The notes beneath the pieces were generated by a model. That model saw nothing but the letters and a program-made list of their open reading frames with translations. It ran no database searches and had not been told where the DNA came from. Position numbers and translations under genes: made by a program. DNA of 64,000 bases. Source: Anthoceros angustus (Eukaryota; Streptophyta; Anthocerotopsida; Anthocerotales; Anthocerotaceae). Positions 44,246-57,112 of this stretch are shown here, piece after piece. Positions within the stretch are counted from its first letter, which is position 1. Every line of letters begins with the position of its first letter. The stretch spans positions 496,001-560,000 of the forward strand of contig MU008171.1 in assembly GCA_010909165.1 (NCBI GenBank), written 5' to 3'.

Positions 44246-47200
44246 CGGCGGTGGAGTGGAGCTCAGGCGGGAGATACCCCGATTAGGGCGTCCACAGTAT
44301 AGTGAGGTGGAGGTCTTGTGGGAGGACCTGTTAGATTAGCGGCAAGGCAGGAGGGCTCGAGGCGATGGCAGCGGAGGACGAAGGGTCAGGCGACCAAGTC
44401 GGAGAAGGCGTAGATAGCGTAGGCAAATAGGTGATAGCATCCTAGGAATGGAATTTGGTTGGGGATGCCACACTGGACCTAAGATCGCTCGTAATTGTAG
44501 GTGCGTCTCTTCGCGATAGGCTTTTTAGGACCGAAAATCAGGACGCTATGGCGTGATGTACAAAGGGAGTGCACAACAGATAATTTCCGGTTGAGATCCC
44601 CACACTGTGGCGGTTGGAGACGTCAGATTAGGCGAGGCGCGAGGCAGCTCACAGGGGTGGTCGAGAGCTTGCAACCGAGGGAGGAGGAGCAAACCAGTGA
44701 CAAAGGAGGAGGAAATCGGGGGGATTGGCGGGGCGCATGGAGCTTGCCTGCACGCCCTCTTGTGGCGCTCGGGGTTCTTCTTTTCTACACCTTTGATCCA
44801 CGATGGTTGTGTTAAAACCATAAGAGTGTTGAGTGGATGGTTGGAAGCTTGTGTGCATCGAGAAAGAGGAGAGAAGAGAGAGATCGGTGAAGGGAGATCG
44901 AGCACTGTATGCGATGCGAGGTGTAAGATCGAAAGTGGAGTGAGGAGGAGAACGAATTGTGAAAGTTGACGGTGGGAAATTGATGTGAGTAGATTGTGAA
45001 ACTCAAACCGGTGCTGGCAGTGGAAAGTGCGCAAGGGAAACAGTGTTCCTGTTGGAAATCGTGTGGCGTGGCGCCATTTTTGTGTGTGGGTGTGTGTGTG
45101 GAGCGGGTGTGAGGTGTCCTAGTGTGGAGCAGCATAAAGTTTGGGCCTTGGTCCAAAGAGCAGGAGGACAAACAAGTTTGATTTTTTTTTTGCTAGAAGC
45201 GATTGAAGGAGCATGCAAATTTTACGAGAACCTTGAAGTACAGTTGTAGGATATTGTTAGGAAGTCGAGAGGATATCCGGGGAAAGAAGGGTCAAAATGA
45301 CCCCAGACGAAGGCGGTTGGCAGTGGTGGCGGACTGGCAAGTGAAATGCCACACTCGCCCGTGGGCGAGAAAGGCGGACTACGGCGGTGGTGACAAAATC
45401 TCGATCGAGAAGAAAATTAGAATAGGGGGATATCCACTATATATCCAATAGGGAATAAATATGTATAATTAGCGATTAATTAGGGATAGCAGGCGGGGAT
45501 AAGAAAATGGCGGTTTAGATAGGATTAGGATTTTGAAATGATAGACCAAATCTAGGGTTATGTGCAGCCTCGGTGGCGATCAAAAGAAGGCAAAGTGTAG
45601 TTTGGGGCGACAACTTCCTCTTGATTTGGCGCCCTAAGGCGGGGCTGGAGGCTGGAGGCGTAAGGGAAGCCTTGAGAAGAAAGGAAGGCGCCATTGTCGT
45701 CGTCACTGCGACTTGCGAGCAAGAGGAGGCGGTAGCGCAGCGGAGAAATCCTAAGCGAAGGAAGGGAGGCGGACTCGGCTCCGAGAACACCAAAGGTGTT
45801 TTGGACCACAATGGCTATGAAGGAAGCGCTTGAGTGTTGGAATCTGTCAAGGGCGGGAGCCACGGAGTTGAGGTGCCTAGCGCGGTGTGAGATTGAAGAG
45901 ATTGAAGGCGCAGGGTGGAGCAAATTGTGAACGGAGAAAAGAGGAATCGCGCTCACCTGCTGGCGGCGCCTTGCCCTGGAAGGAGAAATTGCAAGGAAAA
46001 TTGGCAGCAGCTGGAGGGCTCAAGCCAGGGCTAACGTGTACTTGTGCCTCAGGTTGTATGCTGTTGCCAGGAAGGGGAGTGTTTGGGAGTGAAGCTTTGG
46101 AGCCCTCAACGCCGGGAATTGGGGGAGTAATTCTCTTCCTTAGAAGCGTTTGGAGAGTGAAAAGGCGCCATGCCTCGGGCTGGGTGTGGCGCAACTTTCG
46201 CTGAAGGCCAGCCGGGCGTGCACGGTCCCGTGTCGTTGTAGTAAGGGGTTCGTTCCACAGGGAATGGACTCGTAACACAGGCTCTACAACCTATCGCTTT
46301 GACGGACTTCATCATGTTGGGTCGGCGGCTCCACAACCTAAGTGTGTGGCCCTCCACAACCCCTCGGACAGAGGCGCAGCCACGGACCTTCCATAACCCC
46401 CCGAGGTTCCTCAGTACCACGGAGCAGGTTTAGCGGCCGTTCCTCGGTCGGTCTCGTACTCTAAGCGGCCCGGCGCTCCTCCAACTCTGTCAACTCCACC
46501 TCAACACACCACGTAACCGACCCTCCTCCTTATCCATTCCCATTGTAGTCACAACACCAACACGCCGATGTATTCACACGGGCCGCCTTTGCCCATTCCG
46601 CTGCTTCACGTCCTGCGGGTAACCCTGCAACCCCTGACCTCCGTTCAGGCCTCCAAGGATGGCTTCCATGACAGGTCACCCCAAGCGCCTCCCTAATCCC
46701 TCCGGCTGCTTCACGTTACCAGTGGCTCCCAGTGTGGGCGGTTTGCCTCGGTCACCGGAGCTCGCCTCGGTGGCCACACTTATCCCAGTCGTTGAATCGA
46801 GGTTCGATCCCAGAGATTTGGTTCGGATTGTTTGCAGTCGTTCTCACTCTCTCACTCTCATCGTTCCGGTCTACTTGTCCTCGGTGTGGGCAACAAGCGG
46901 TGTTATGCGTTTACGGGTTACTCGGCCCAGCCGCTCCACGCCTTCGAGGATTCCCCTCCACCCCAACACTCTCCTATGCCAACTACAGCGTCAACTCATC
47001 TACAACCACATACCTCACCATTCTCAAAAGAAACAAGCTGACCACCACATACAAACTCACTTCATTCGATCCCCAAATCTAACTCTACCATAGCGTTCGC
47101 GGTTCGCGCCTCCTTGCCTGGCGCACAGGGTGACGGCTAGGGGTATTTCTCTCGGGCGATTGCGTGTACGAACACGGCGTGGTCGGCGCCGATCCTGCGA

Positions 47201-48286
47201 GGCCAACCAACACAAGCACAACCAGCAATCTTTCACGAGAGGAGGAGCTGCGTTGGCGAACCCACGCGAGGGGCCTCGGCCACCCTTCGCCTTCGTCGCT
47301 TGGCGGGCGGCGGTCAGCACACACACAAAGGGATGCGAGAGGCGAAGATGCATGACAAAGCAAGGTCGGTGTTTATTCATTCTTCCACCCTCCCTTTTAT
47401 AGGTGGGGAGTCGGTCACTCGTGCTAGTTTAATGCTAGGGCGACTTGCCAAGTCCAACAATAGGACTCTTATCGGCCCCTTGATTCATCCTCTCTCGATC
47501 CGGCTCACCTTGACGGAATATCCTATCTGTCTATCTGCGCCACTCTTAAATACTCACACTTCCCAAGGTGTGCACCACTTGGGACAAAACGTCCTCTTGA
47601 AAAGGTCCTCGACATCCTCGTTCTTTTTTGCCCTCGCGGCTTCAATGTCTTCCCCTTGATGGGTCGCTTAGCCTTGCCTCCTCGAGTCTTCTCGGGACTA
47701 TGCACAGTAGCCTCACCTCGGCCCCTCGGTGGTAGGTCTTCCACAGTAGGAGGTTCCATTCCTCCTACCGTTCATCTCGATGGGTTCCTCCCCTCATCTT
47801 CGTCTTCTTGGTAGGCGGTTCGTCTCCTACCAGTTTGGATCTTGCTGGGGTTCCTTCCCTCACGGCTGGTTTACCCGTACCCTTCCCGGGGCCTCCTCCT
47901 CCTCTTCAGCAGTTCCTACAGTAGGAACTTTGGTAAATACCATCCTACCATCAATCTCTTCCTCCCGGCAGTAGCTCCCGTCTCGGGAGGTTCTTGGCGT
48001 CGCCGTGGGTGCTTCTTGACTTGCTTGCTCGGCTATGTCTACGGCTGCCTTTCCTTGTACCAACTCAAAGTTTGACCTCCGGTGCCATTCCACTTGTGTC
48101 GAGCGGTGAGTCTGTTTCTTCGTCTTCCTCCTTTGTAGCGTTCCTCAATCGCTTCTAGGAGGTTGTTGTAATGGTCGCCACCCTACCACTCTCCTTCTTT
48201 TGTCGTCCATGATGCGGACCCTTAGTGGGATGGCCTTTTCGTCCCACGGCACGATTTGTCACTCCTACCAATGCGGCCTCTTTCTC

Positions 48287-48828
48287 CTACCGCTCCTCCA
48301 ACTCGGCAAGCCTCCCAATCTCCTTATCTTTCTCCATGGCTTCCATCGCCATGCGTTTCACTATATGCGCGTCGCCCTCTCCTCGAATGACACGAAGACC
48401 CTCCAAAGATCGTTGGGCCATCAAAACTTCCTTCGGTTCCTTGCCTCTCTCATAGGCGTGGGTAAGGTCGTCGGCCTTCTTCGTTCTTTGCTCCAAAAGT
48501 TCTCGTGTCTGAGCTCCTCTTTGTGACCCTTGGTCACATTGTCCCATCCTTGTCGTTCTTTCTCCAAGCTGTCGTATTTTCCCTTGTAATGCTCCTTCCG
48601 TTGCTCCATGGCAACTAACTTCTTTCGTAGGAGGTCCTTCTCGTCTTCAAGGTCCCGCTGGGCCTTGCTAGCTGCAGATGCTGCCTCCTCCTTGCTGCGT
48701 TCGATGCCTCCTACCCTTGCTAAGGTAGCTTCCAACTTTTCTTCAGCCTCCTTCCTGGCAGTTTCCAACTCTTCAGCCCTCTTGGCTGATTTTGCCTCTC
48801 CTAAGACACAGTCAATCATTTCCCACAT
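48287..48828 (-). pseudogene. Coiled-coil protein remnant of the LTR-like element
   Basis: Two overlapping frames: ELETARKEAEEKLEATLARV and QRDLEDEKDLLRKKLVAMEQ, then, after a shift near 48525, RELLEQRTKKADDLTHAYER and AMEKDKEIGRLAELEER. All heptad-like. It parallels the coiled coil at 42.5 kb. Confidence 0.5.
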
Positions 48829-49487
48829 TCACCAACTTGGTGGTCATCTGTCGCTCTTTGGCGGATCTAGCAGTGTTGTTGCTTCTCGGAGGTGGTTTTG
48901 AGCTCCTCTCAATTTCTTCTCGGCATCCTCCGGCTCCTTCGTAGGTCTCGAAGTTCGGCACGAACTTGCCACCTCTGACCACACGGTCCACTAGGGCGTC
49001 CATAGATCCTGCGCCCACTTCCTTGACTCGGCAACTACCCTGTGGATGCGGCATTCTCGAACACTTCCTCACTCCTCCGTTGGTGCGTAGGTCACCAGCG
49101 TTCCTCGGCGTTCTTCCTCACTGCCATCGCTAACAGTCACTACTACTTCTTGGTAGGTAAAGCTCCTACCGTAGGTCCTCGTCCTCCACAGGTCCTCTGT
49201 AGGGGGTTCACTCCCCCTGGTGTTGTCGGTTTACCAATCCTCAACCCTCGGTAGGTGGTCTCGTATCCTTTCCTCCTTCCTCGTGGGAGTGCTTATGGCC
49301 TTTCCCTTTCTCTTGTTGGGTTCACGATCACGAGGCCTCATGTTGGTTCGGGGTGGTGGCGGTCTCTTGGGGGCCTCATCTGTCTCTTCATCCTCAGGGC
49401 CGGTGATGGCTCTCCTTCCCTCACCGGGTAGCTTCTATCTTGGCTTCTTCCATCGTCGTGTAAGAACCTCCTCCCTCGATATAGGTG

Positions 49488-49821
49488 TCACGAGGAAGGT
49501 AGAGACAAAGCGATTCTTGCTCCCTCCATCACCAAATGGTTGGTCTTGTTTCTGTTAGAATGGTGGCCCAATCCACCAACTTCCACAGGACATCTCATAT
49601 CATCATTAAATGGGAATTTCCAGTCGTCTTCCTGCAGCGCCGTTAGTCCTAGCCATATCTTGGCGAATAAATTCCACTTCCGCTCCTTGAACAAAGAGAT
49701 CCTCCAGCCATTGCCTTGCGACCATACTTCCTCCTTTGGTCGTAGGAACATGCTCATAACCTCCTCGGGATCGATTCTTGGGAGGCCGGAATGATCCCTC
49801 CCTTGTGGGCTTCGGTATCAA
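49488..49821 (-). pseudogene. Gag-like N-terminal remnant of the LTR-like element
   Basis: The minus strand reads SFRPPKNRSRGG in one frame and, joined by a shift, MSMFLRPKEEVWSQGNGWRI, FKERKWNLFAKIWLGL and DDWKFPFNDDMRCPVEVGGL. It precedes the coiled-coil part in the same orientation. The family is not recognised. Confidence 0.4.
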
Positions 49822-51730
49822 ATCGTATCACGGAAATGTCGTACCTTCCACATCCCGGGATGACTTGATCGCATCCTCATTGGCCGTCGCCTTGGTCACT
49901 CTCATTCGTCGCACACTCCACAGACCAAGGCGGGGCTCGAAGTGCCAGGCACCAAATGTGACCATTCCATCTTCATCTCGGGCGCATGGCTCGAGCGCCT
50001 CAAATCTCGAGGTGAAATTTGGGCGGCCTACACTCGAACTCGGGGTGGGTGTTTCTTACCTTTTCCCTTGTGGGCGGTGTGGCGGGGAGGTTTCCTCCGT
50101 GGGGTACCCCGTTCCCATCCTCACTATCTTCACCATACAGCGGGGGAGCACACACAAGGATAGCAAAATTGGAGAGATTGGAGAGTAATCTATCGGGCTA
50201 AGAGTGAGCAAAAGTGGTGGTTTGGGTGAGGCAAGACAAGGGGAAAACTTCCGTGCTCTCAACAGTCGGCCTCCACACGAGAGGTGGCCTTGGCTCCCTT
50301 CAATCTCCCCTCAGTTTCTTCACACTTTGTCTCACGCCCAGCTCTTCCCTTGAGCGCCTCTCCAACAATCGCTCCTCCCGAGCACCTCCACTTTCGCGCC
50401 TGCGGACCCCTCAGAACTCCTCTTCCTTCTCTTACTCCCAGCGTCTCTCTCCTTCCTTGCCTTGGTGCCTCGCCTTGCTCGCCCTCCTTGCGCCTCGAAT
50501 CGCTCCCCGGCTCCTTGCGCTTCTCGCCCTCTCTTGCCTCGGCGTAACTCCTCTTACTCCCTTTGGTAGCCCGCCATCACCGCGAGTCACGCTGCTCGTT
50601 CAAACCACAGCTAACGAGTTGCGGTACATGCAAATCGCCTTAATGCGCTCCTCACGATGGTGCCATGTCGGTTCAAAACTCCTGGCTATTTTCTATCTAC
50701 AACTTAACTAGCCCTTTTGGCATATATAGCCATCACGGAATCTAAATAATTGAAGGCCAAGGAACTTCTTATCCCGAATATTCCCATGGTCCAAGGAACT
50801 TTGGAACCTATCATGCCTATATATATGCTCCTATCTACCCATGCTTCCTACGGATCGAGACCTCTCGAGTTGGACTCATAAGCCCGAACTTCCCTCGGAC
50901 GTCAGGCCACCTTCCTACACATCTCTATCGGTCCTACCTACTTTCTACCTACCGAAACGAGCACTACCATCCCTACCCAATCACAATGAGTCTCCCCCTT
51001 CGCGTGCAGGTGAGTGGCCCAAGGGTGCCCGTTCCATGCGGCCTGCCACATCCCCCACGACCTCACGTTCAGCCCGGCCTCCGGGGATGGCTTCCACCGC
51101 CCAAGCCGAGTCACCCCAAAGCGCCTCCTAATCCCCAGGTGCCTTCACGTTACTGCGGAGAAGTGGCCGCTTGGCTGCATCCCCACCGGCTCCTCCGTTC
51201 GGTGACCTCAAGGTTAGTCTTCGCTTTGCAGAAATCACCCGAGCACCATAGAGCTCGAGTCAGGCCAGTGCACCCATCAAAGCGTGTTGGCGAACTGGGC
51301 GTCACCGAGCTCTAAGCACATCCCTCTACCACCAATTAATCACGCACGGTGGCGCGAGGAGACTCCTCCACTCTCGAGCACGGAAGGCAAGAGCACCACA
51401 GGCCAGCGAAGATGGTACGAGATAGTCTCCCCTCTTGGGCCAGACACTCCTTTATATCCCCCAACACCCTAATCTACCCACCTATGTACCTTAACCACGG
51501 ATCGTGAAAGTAGCTACTTTTCGTGGGACTTACTCAAAAAGTAGAGCAGCCCGCTTTCTAATAGGACTTACTCGAAGTCGAGCGGCCTTGGCGGACTTAC
51601 TCAAAAGTCGAGCGCCCGCTCGGCCGGACCTCAGTCCAGACACCGCTCGGGTGGTAGCATGGTTTGGTGGTACCTTTGGTACCATATGGCTTGGTACACT
51701 TGGTTACTTTGAAAAGGATAGAGAGATGTG

Positions 51731-52310
51731 AGAGGGTGACTTTAAGTTTTCATTAAAATAATATTTCAATATATGTTAGTTTCACTTTTATATACTTTTA
51801 CGTTTGCTATTATTTACTTTAACTTACTTTACTTTTACTTGGATCTACTGTTTTTATCCGTGGTAAGTCAACCCTTTCTCTATGAAAGGGTGTGTCTATT
51901 CACCCTACCTAGCTTAAGTTCGGTTTATATGTCATTCTTCATATACTCATTGATATATAAATATATAATGTAATTGTTTAATATAGCAATTGGTCTACAA
52001 TCTATCCAATATTGTCGTAAGATGGTGTTGATTTTGTGAAATGGCTTAGGGAAGCAGAAAACCACAGCTGTCGGGCACACTTTCGTGAAGTCATCAGGCT
52101 GCATCCCATTCTGGTTAGAAACTTGCATGTGCTTTGATCTCCCCTTCCATGAACATCATAGATTGTAGCCAAAGTCACCTCGCCATATCTTGCAGTTACG
52201 CAGCGTTTGTTGCATCTGATCCATTTAGAAACCTTATTGCTCACATCACGTAGCGCGCAAAACCCTAGGCAGAACCTCCCAAACATCGTCGTAACGGCCT
52301 GATGTTTGGG
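51731..52310. other. AT-rich spacer
   Basis: No gene supported. A minus-strand open stretch at 52002-52286 has no recognisable motif. Confidence 0.4.
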
Positions 52311-52328
52311 CCATGTTAACCTTCACCT

Positions 52329-53430
52329 TCATCTGCGACTTCCCTTCCTCGTCGATTTAGCTGCTCGGATGACATCGGCCGACCCTCGCGGATTCTCCAT
52401 CGGCACCGGGACCTTCTCCTCGATTGGTTGCCTTTCCACACCTTGACCACAGGGCGTCACGGCTATTGCGGGAGCCGTGAGGGGCACATCCTCTTCATCC
52501 TCGTCATCGATAATCCATCCAAATAAGTCAGCTTTGCTCCTTGTGGAAGCGGGCCTCAGNCAACGAAGAACAGGGTAGAGCGCCACCAGAAGTGAGTTGT
52601 ACATGGGGCCATACATCCAGGAATGGTATACAATGGACATCAAGGTAGGGGCGCAGATGGGCAGGAGGACAATGGAGGGCAGGGGGGGACCGTGGGTGAC
52701 GTGATGTGTGCCCAATGGTGCAAAAACGCTGCTCATTGTGCCAGGAATGGAGGCGAGAGAGAAATGAGACATCCGCCACGGGATTCCAGCAGCTCCAATG
52801 GACTGACGGGCCACGATGGTGACGAGGAGGAAGAGAACAGGAGGTGGCGGAAGAGGAGGAGATGTGAACGAGCCGCCCAACTTTGTACCCGCATACATAC
52901 CCGCCGAGCCGAGGCCGAGAGCATGGACCGCATGGGCTCCGTAAAAGGTGACGCAAGTTATGGAGGATGGAGCCAAGAGGAAAGGAAGAGGAATGCCCGG
53001 AAGGCGATGGGGAAGGAAGAGTACACGATCGAGGGCGTGGCTGCCTCAAGGACGGACAAGCACGAATCGAGGCGAAGTGGGCGAACAAAACAAAGAGAAG
53101 GCCAAGGTAAGCTGAAATTGCAAGTGCACCGCTGACAGATATACTTACAGCCAAGGGCCATGGGAATGGCATGTCATCTTTTGCAAATCCTGTGAAATGT
53201 GTGGAATGCTGCAGCAAAGACGGAAGGAAAAAGGCCAGCAGACCGCTGAGGAAGGGGAAGGGCAAAATCGCTAGCCGTGGGAGGTGGATGCTTCCAAATC
53301 CGTGACACGCATTTAGGAGTAGGTATGCTCAAACGAGAACCAAGGGCAATGTAAAATGCCCACCACAACCCCAAATTCACACTCCCGCGAGGAGGGAGTA
53401 CAGAGGTCGCGGATGGGATGCGGCTCATTC
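52329..53430 (-). pseudogene. Broken ORFs of a hydrophobic, multi-helix protein
   Basis: Minus-strand frames at 53428-53174, 53265-52528 and 52976-52329 are rich in hydrophobic stretches (VSGALAISAYLGLLFVLFAH; FLLVTIVARQSIGAAGIPWR; SIVLLPICAPTLMSIV) and end in an acidic, then basic tail (IIDDEDEEDVP, RAAKSTRKGSRR). They may be exons of one gene or a frameshifted copy. An ambiguous base lies at 52560. I do not recognise the family. Confidence 0.3.
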
Positions 53431-53530
53431 CTCCCGCTCACGAGGGAGCACTGCATCATGCGATGTGGATGCCGGTTCATTCATCCCGCGCGCGAGGGAG
53501 GACGAATCTTGGATGTGGATCCGCAGAACC
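53375..53530. repeat. Three imperfect tandem units with CCCGC...GAGGGAG
   Basis: actcccgcgaggagggagta, cctcccgctcacgagggagc and catcccgcgcgcgagggagg are spaced about 55-65 bp apart, each followed by a gatgtgga or ggatggga word. Confidence 0.6.
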
Positions 53531-54119
53531 GATCTTATCCGCAGGGTGCACAAACGCCTCTCGTTGTTTTTGTAGACGGGTTTCCAAAACAAGTACGTTA
53601 TACGGGACGCCAAGGGCAATAAAAAGTGAGTGACGAAAAGGCACCGCAGGGTGGAAACAAACGCTGCCATTATGCGGTGCGACCAGACAAAAAAAAGTAC
53701 AAATACGGATACCCACGTATACTTTTTTGAAAAGGCATGATATGTATTTCATAACGATATCGGAAAATACGCACTGCAAGCCAAGGCATATTATATACAG
53801 TCCGCACACGATAACAAGAATGGCAGGGAAACAAAGGAATATAAGCAATAATGGCAAACCAACATGGGAGGAGGATTCGTACAAGCCCGCAAAATCAGAA
53901 TAAAAGAGGATGTAACACTTGGTAGTTGCAAATATGTTGAAATTTTGAAAGGGCATACTCTCACTACACCGCAACAAAATTGCAACAAGAAACACGATCA
54001 GAATAAGATGGAGGGTTGGTTACCAACCCTGAGTGTAATAAGGGGCCAAATAAGTGTAACAAGACCCCAAGATTTCAACATAATTGCAACAAGGGGGGGT
54101 TCAAATCTTAACAAAAAGT

Positions 54120-57110
54120 GTAACATAGGCTGCCCTTTCTAGTAGGGACACCGCTTTTGAAATTTTGGGTAACAGGATTTGGACCAGCCAAGCCTAATCA
54201 GAGAACGAGAGTCGAATGGGTTGTCTGGGCTAACTTGGACTTGTCAAACGGAGACCCGGAGTTTGAGATGTTGTTGACAACAAAGCCACAACAATTAGAT
54301 GAAATACGCCGCCCTCATGAGTTCAAGGTTTTACCATGGCGCCTAATGTTCAAGGTGAATAAGTGCACACCGTAGGTGTTGGTGACCGTGATCATGAGAG
54401 TATGAACAACCCACAAGTAAGTATGTGATCCGATTTAATTGTGCACCTCCTCCGTCCTTTCTCGTGAAGGTGTGATTCCCGAACGTTGGCAATTGTGCAA
54501 GCTGGGAGGGCTTTCTACAAGCAATTGTGTGGTTTCATCACGTAGTTAGTTATTGACCACTGGAGAGAGATAAGCATGCGGCGTGCGAGAGCAGCGCTAC
54601 CTAGAATTATGGGAAACGATGCAACAGGTAGCTCGGAGGATGAAGAACTAGGACTTGAAGACGAGCATGACAAACCCTCGAAGGGCATGGACGAAGAGGG
54701 AAAAATATGGAATCATGCAGAGGATGAAGACATCCAACCAAGAATTTGCTATGCCTCGAGCATCTGTGGCCTTGCTCATCGTTGCATGACCTTCAGCTGA
54801 GGACGCCGCATGCTTGCCCTCCCCTTGAGTGTCCCCCGCCAACCCCACATGCCGCAGTTTATGTCTGGAACGGAGGGACGAGGCAGACGCCGCATGCCGG
54901 CCCTCCCTTCATCTTCCTGGGCCGGCGGCACCCATCCACAATGGTTGGAGCCCGCCTGATGATGTAGGTGATTTTGGGGACCAAGCACCGGAAGACCGCC
55001 ATGTGGAAAACAAGGGGTAGGGCCCGGACCATCGAGAAGGAGATCCCCAAGTCCGAATGGAAGAGGAAGACAGACCTTCCGAACGAGCTTATCATCGCGG
55101 ATGTGAGCAGGTGTGGAAGAGGAAAGGAAACATAGAAGCAGATGGCGGAAACCGAGTCAATCGCAGGATGATGTAGATGTTTCACGCAAAAGGTGAAAAG
55201 GAATTTAGCTCCTCCCATGAAGATGACATACCCATACCATCTTTCAAGATGAGGAGAGGTGCATCTTCTTTTCACGATGAGGACTATCTAACCAAAGATT
55301 CGGGATGCAGCAGCAAAGAAGGTTGTGCCCGAAACCGTGTTAGTGAAGCCGAGAACCTCAGCCCGCCTGCACCCCTCACCCGATGCATATAAGGCGGGTG
55401 GATGAGGCATGGTCCAATTACTTGGCCTTATTGGAAAGGGACGAGTGGAAGAGGGCGATGCTCTATATGATTGACCCAAAGGAGTGTGATGATCCGGAAG
55501 ACTTGACCGGAAGAAATTCAGGAAGTATGTAATGGGCGCTTGGGAGGCAATCACACATTTGCTGCTATGCAACATCTCGCGGACATTTCTAAAGAGCGAT
55601 TCAAGTGGATAGAGGCTCATGTATATTGTGGGCTTACTTTACAAGAGATGAGGGTACCGGCAATGATCACAACACAATGTGGATAAACGCTTAAGATGTC
55701 TTTGAGCGTTAGATACCTGGATGAACCGATAAGCTAGATGGCGTGCATATGTCAATGACGTTCAACTTATGGCGAATGTACTTGAAGAAGTATGATAACG
55801 GTATCCGAGGATCGACGAGGGGACGAGAAGATGATGCATACAAATGTAACAAAGTCGACAATGTAACGCACATTGTGCATAGCGGTCAAGGGAAAGTCCG
55901 GACCAATGTTGACAAGATCTTCTCAAGTGGAGGCTTGTGAATTGCCTGAGCAAAAAAAACATGTGGCAGCTGGTATGAGCAAGAAGAGCAAAGGGAAGCG
56001 CAAAGGCAATCAAGACATGAAGCGTAAAGAAGGGTGTTTGTGAAACCAAAGGAGATGGCAGCTCGGCGTTGTTTCAAGGCATTCCAACAGCGAAAGCGGC
56101 AAGAAAATGCTCATCGCAAAAAAAAGTGTCACTCTCATCGATTTGAAGGGAATGTTGATGAGATTATTTTAAAAAGTTGCATATCATTTAGGTGGCAATG
56201 GCCAAGCACCTTGGGTGTTCATCTTCGAGATGGTGAGACAGAGTATCCTCAAGACTCGACAAGTTGTCGCTAGATTCCAAACGCGCTTGAGGGCAAGGTA
56301 ATTTCAATCAAGTGATTTGAAGTGGTTGAACCGCATGAAAGGTTCTTCTGTGCGCGGGCACCGGGCGCGCATCGGCCTCTGGAGGCGCAGAGCGGGCCAC
56401 GAGAGGGCGCCAAAGATGCCGGCGCCTCCGGGACCTCATCCTTCATCTCGGCCGGAAGCCACCGGCATCATCTTCCGATTCAAGTATGAAGGCCGCGCCT
56501 AATGCTAATATTGGTTTCCTTCATGCCCGCAGAATGTATGATATTGAGGTGTTAACGTGCCCGAAATTTTCAACAATTCATTTATGAGGTGAACACATGG
56601 AAGGGCTTAGAGGATGAGCAAAGACAACTAGCCGACCAAGACATAGAGGATGGACTCCTTCAATTCACCGCTCCACATTCGAGAAAAGGTGCAATATCGT
56701 ACATGGAAGATATCCTCGACATGCGAGGGTACGTGAGGAAGAGAAGGTACTCTTTGTTTGTGATGGATGTACCCGTGGTTTCGAGAAAGGCCCGGCGACG
56801 GACGCTTTGATATTTGGCAAGTGGAAATGTTTTGCACCCTTCCATGATTTAATGTAATGTGATCTATCGGATGATAATCATGCATGGTGTTGAAGATGCC
56901 CATTTGAGAGAGGCTATGCGGAAGTGGTGCCGTATGGGGATTCATTTCGCTTGTCCGGGACAAGACAAACGTAAACAATGACAAAGGTGGGTTCGATCTA
57001 TTGAGTATGTGATGAGGATGGGGTTTGAGGAAGACAAGTGACTTGCAACCATGTTACAATGCTATGCAGGCACATTTAACAATGGAAGATCGGTGATTGG
57101 CCACGATCTG
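54120..57110 (+). mobile_element. Transposon-like region, frames broken
   Basis: Scattered plus-strand open pieces: 54157-54375 (EWVVWANLDLSNGDPEFEML, a compact and coding-like stretch), 54576-54800 (acidic), 56034-56273 (basic, AFQQRKRQENAHRKKKCHSH) and 56589-56810. The part at 56140-56440 resembles 12.06-12.53 kb, including a GC-rich block. No DDE transposase triad can be assigned by eye. Treated as one or more decayed DNA transposons. Confidence 0.35.
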
Positions 57111-57112
57111 CA

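Larger units (their letters stand above)
39700..46200 (+). mobile_element. Non-autonomous element with coiled-coil, gag-like remnants and internal tandem duplications
   Basis: Purine-rich on the plus strand over 6 kb. Short open pieces are rich in Glu, Lys and Arg. The best is 42334-42849, 171 residues, with a heptad-rich coiled coil (EEDKRTLEEMKVKIQEDLRR, QQEALKAQIKDAHEANQEMQ). No protease, integrase, RT or transposase motif is visible. The overall picture, a large, coding-poor element with one coiled-coil protein, fits a LARD-type retroelement, but termini were not located. Confidence 0.45.
46200..51730 (-). mobile_element. Non-autonomous, LTR-like element in minus orientation
   Basis: Pyrimidine-rich on the plus strand. 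Related direct repeats sit near both ends: 46600-46700 and 51050-51150 share ggatggcttcca, tcaccccaa, gcgcctcc and taatcc, then cttcacgttac. TATA-like sequences on the minus strand (cctataaaaggg at about 47391-47403 and a weaker one near 51450) occupy similar places in each. Between them, minus-strand coding pieces at 49821-49488 and 48828-48287 read as a gag-like protein with a coiled coil. No pol genes. The repeats are diverged (about 75-80% by eye), so the element is old. Confidence 0.45.

Noticed and set aside
49940-49975. Primer-binding site (minus strand tttggtgcctggc) after a CA end
   Set aside because: It looks plausible, but the other LTR does not show the same end at an expected place, so it was not annotated.
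52528-53265. Intact multi-pass membrane protein
   Set aside because: Several frames must be joined, composition is Pro/Ser-rich, one base is ambiguous and no family is recognised. Kept only as a low-confidence broken gene.
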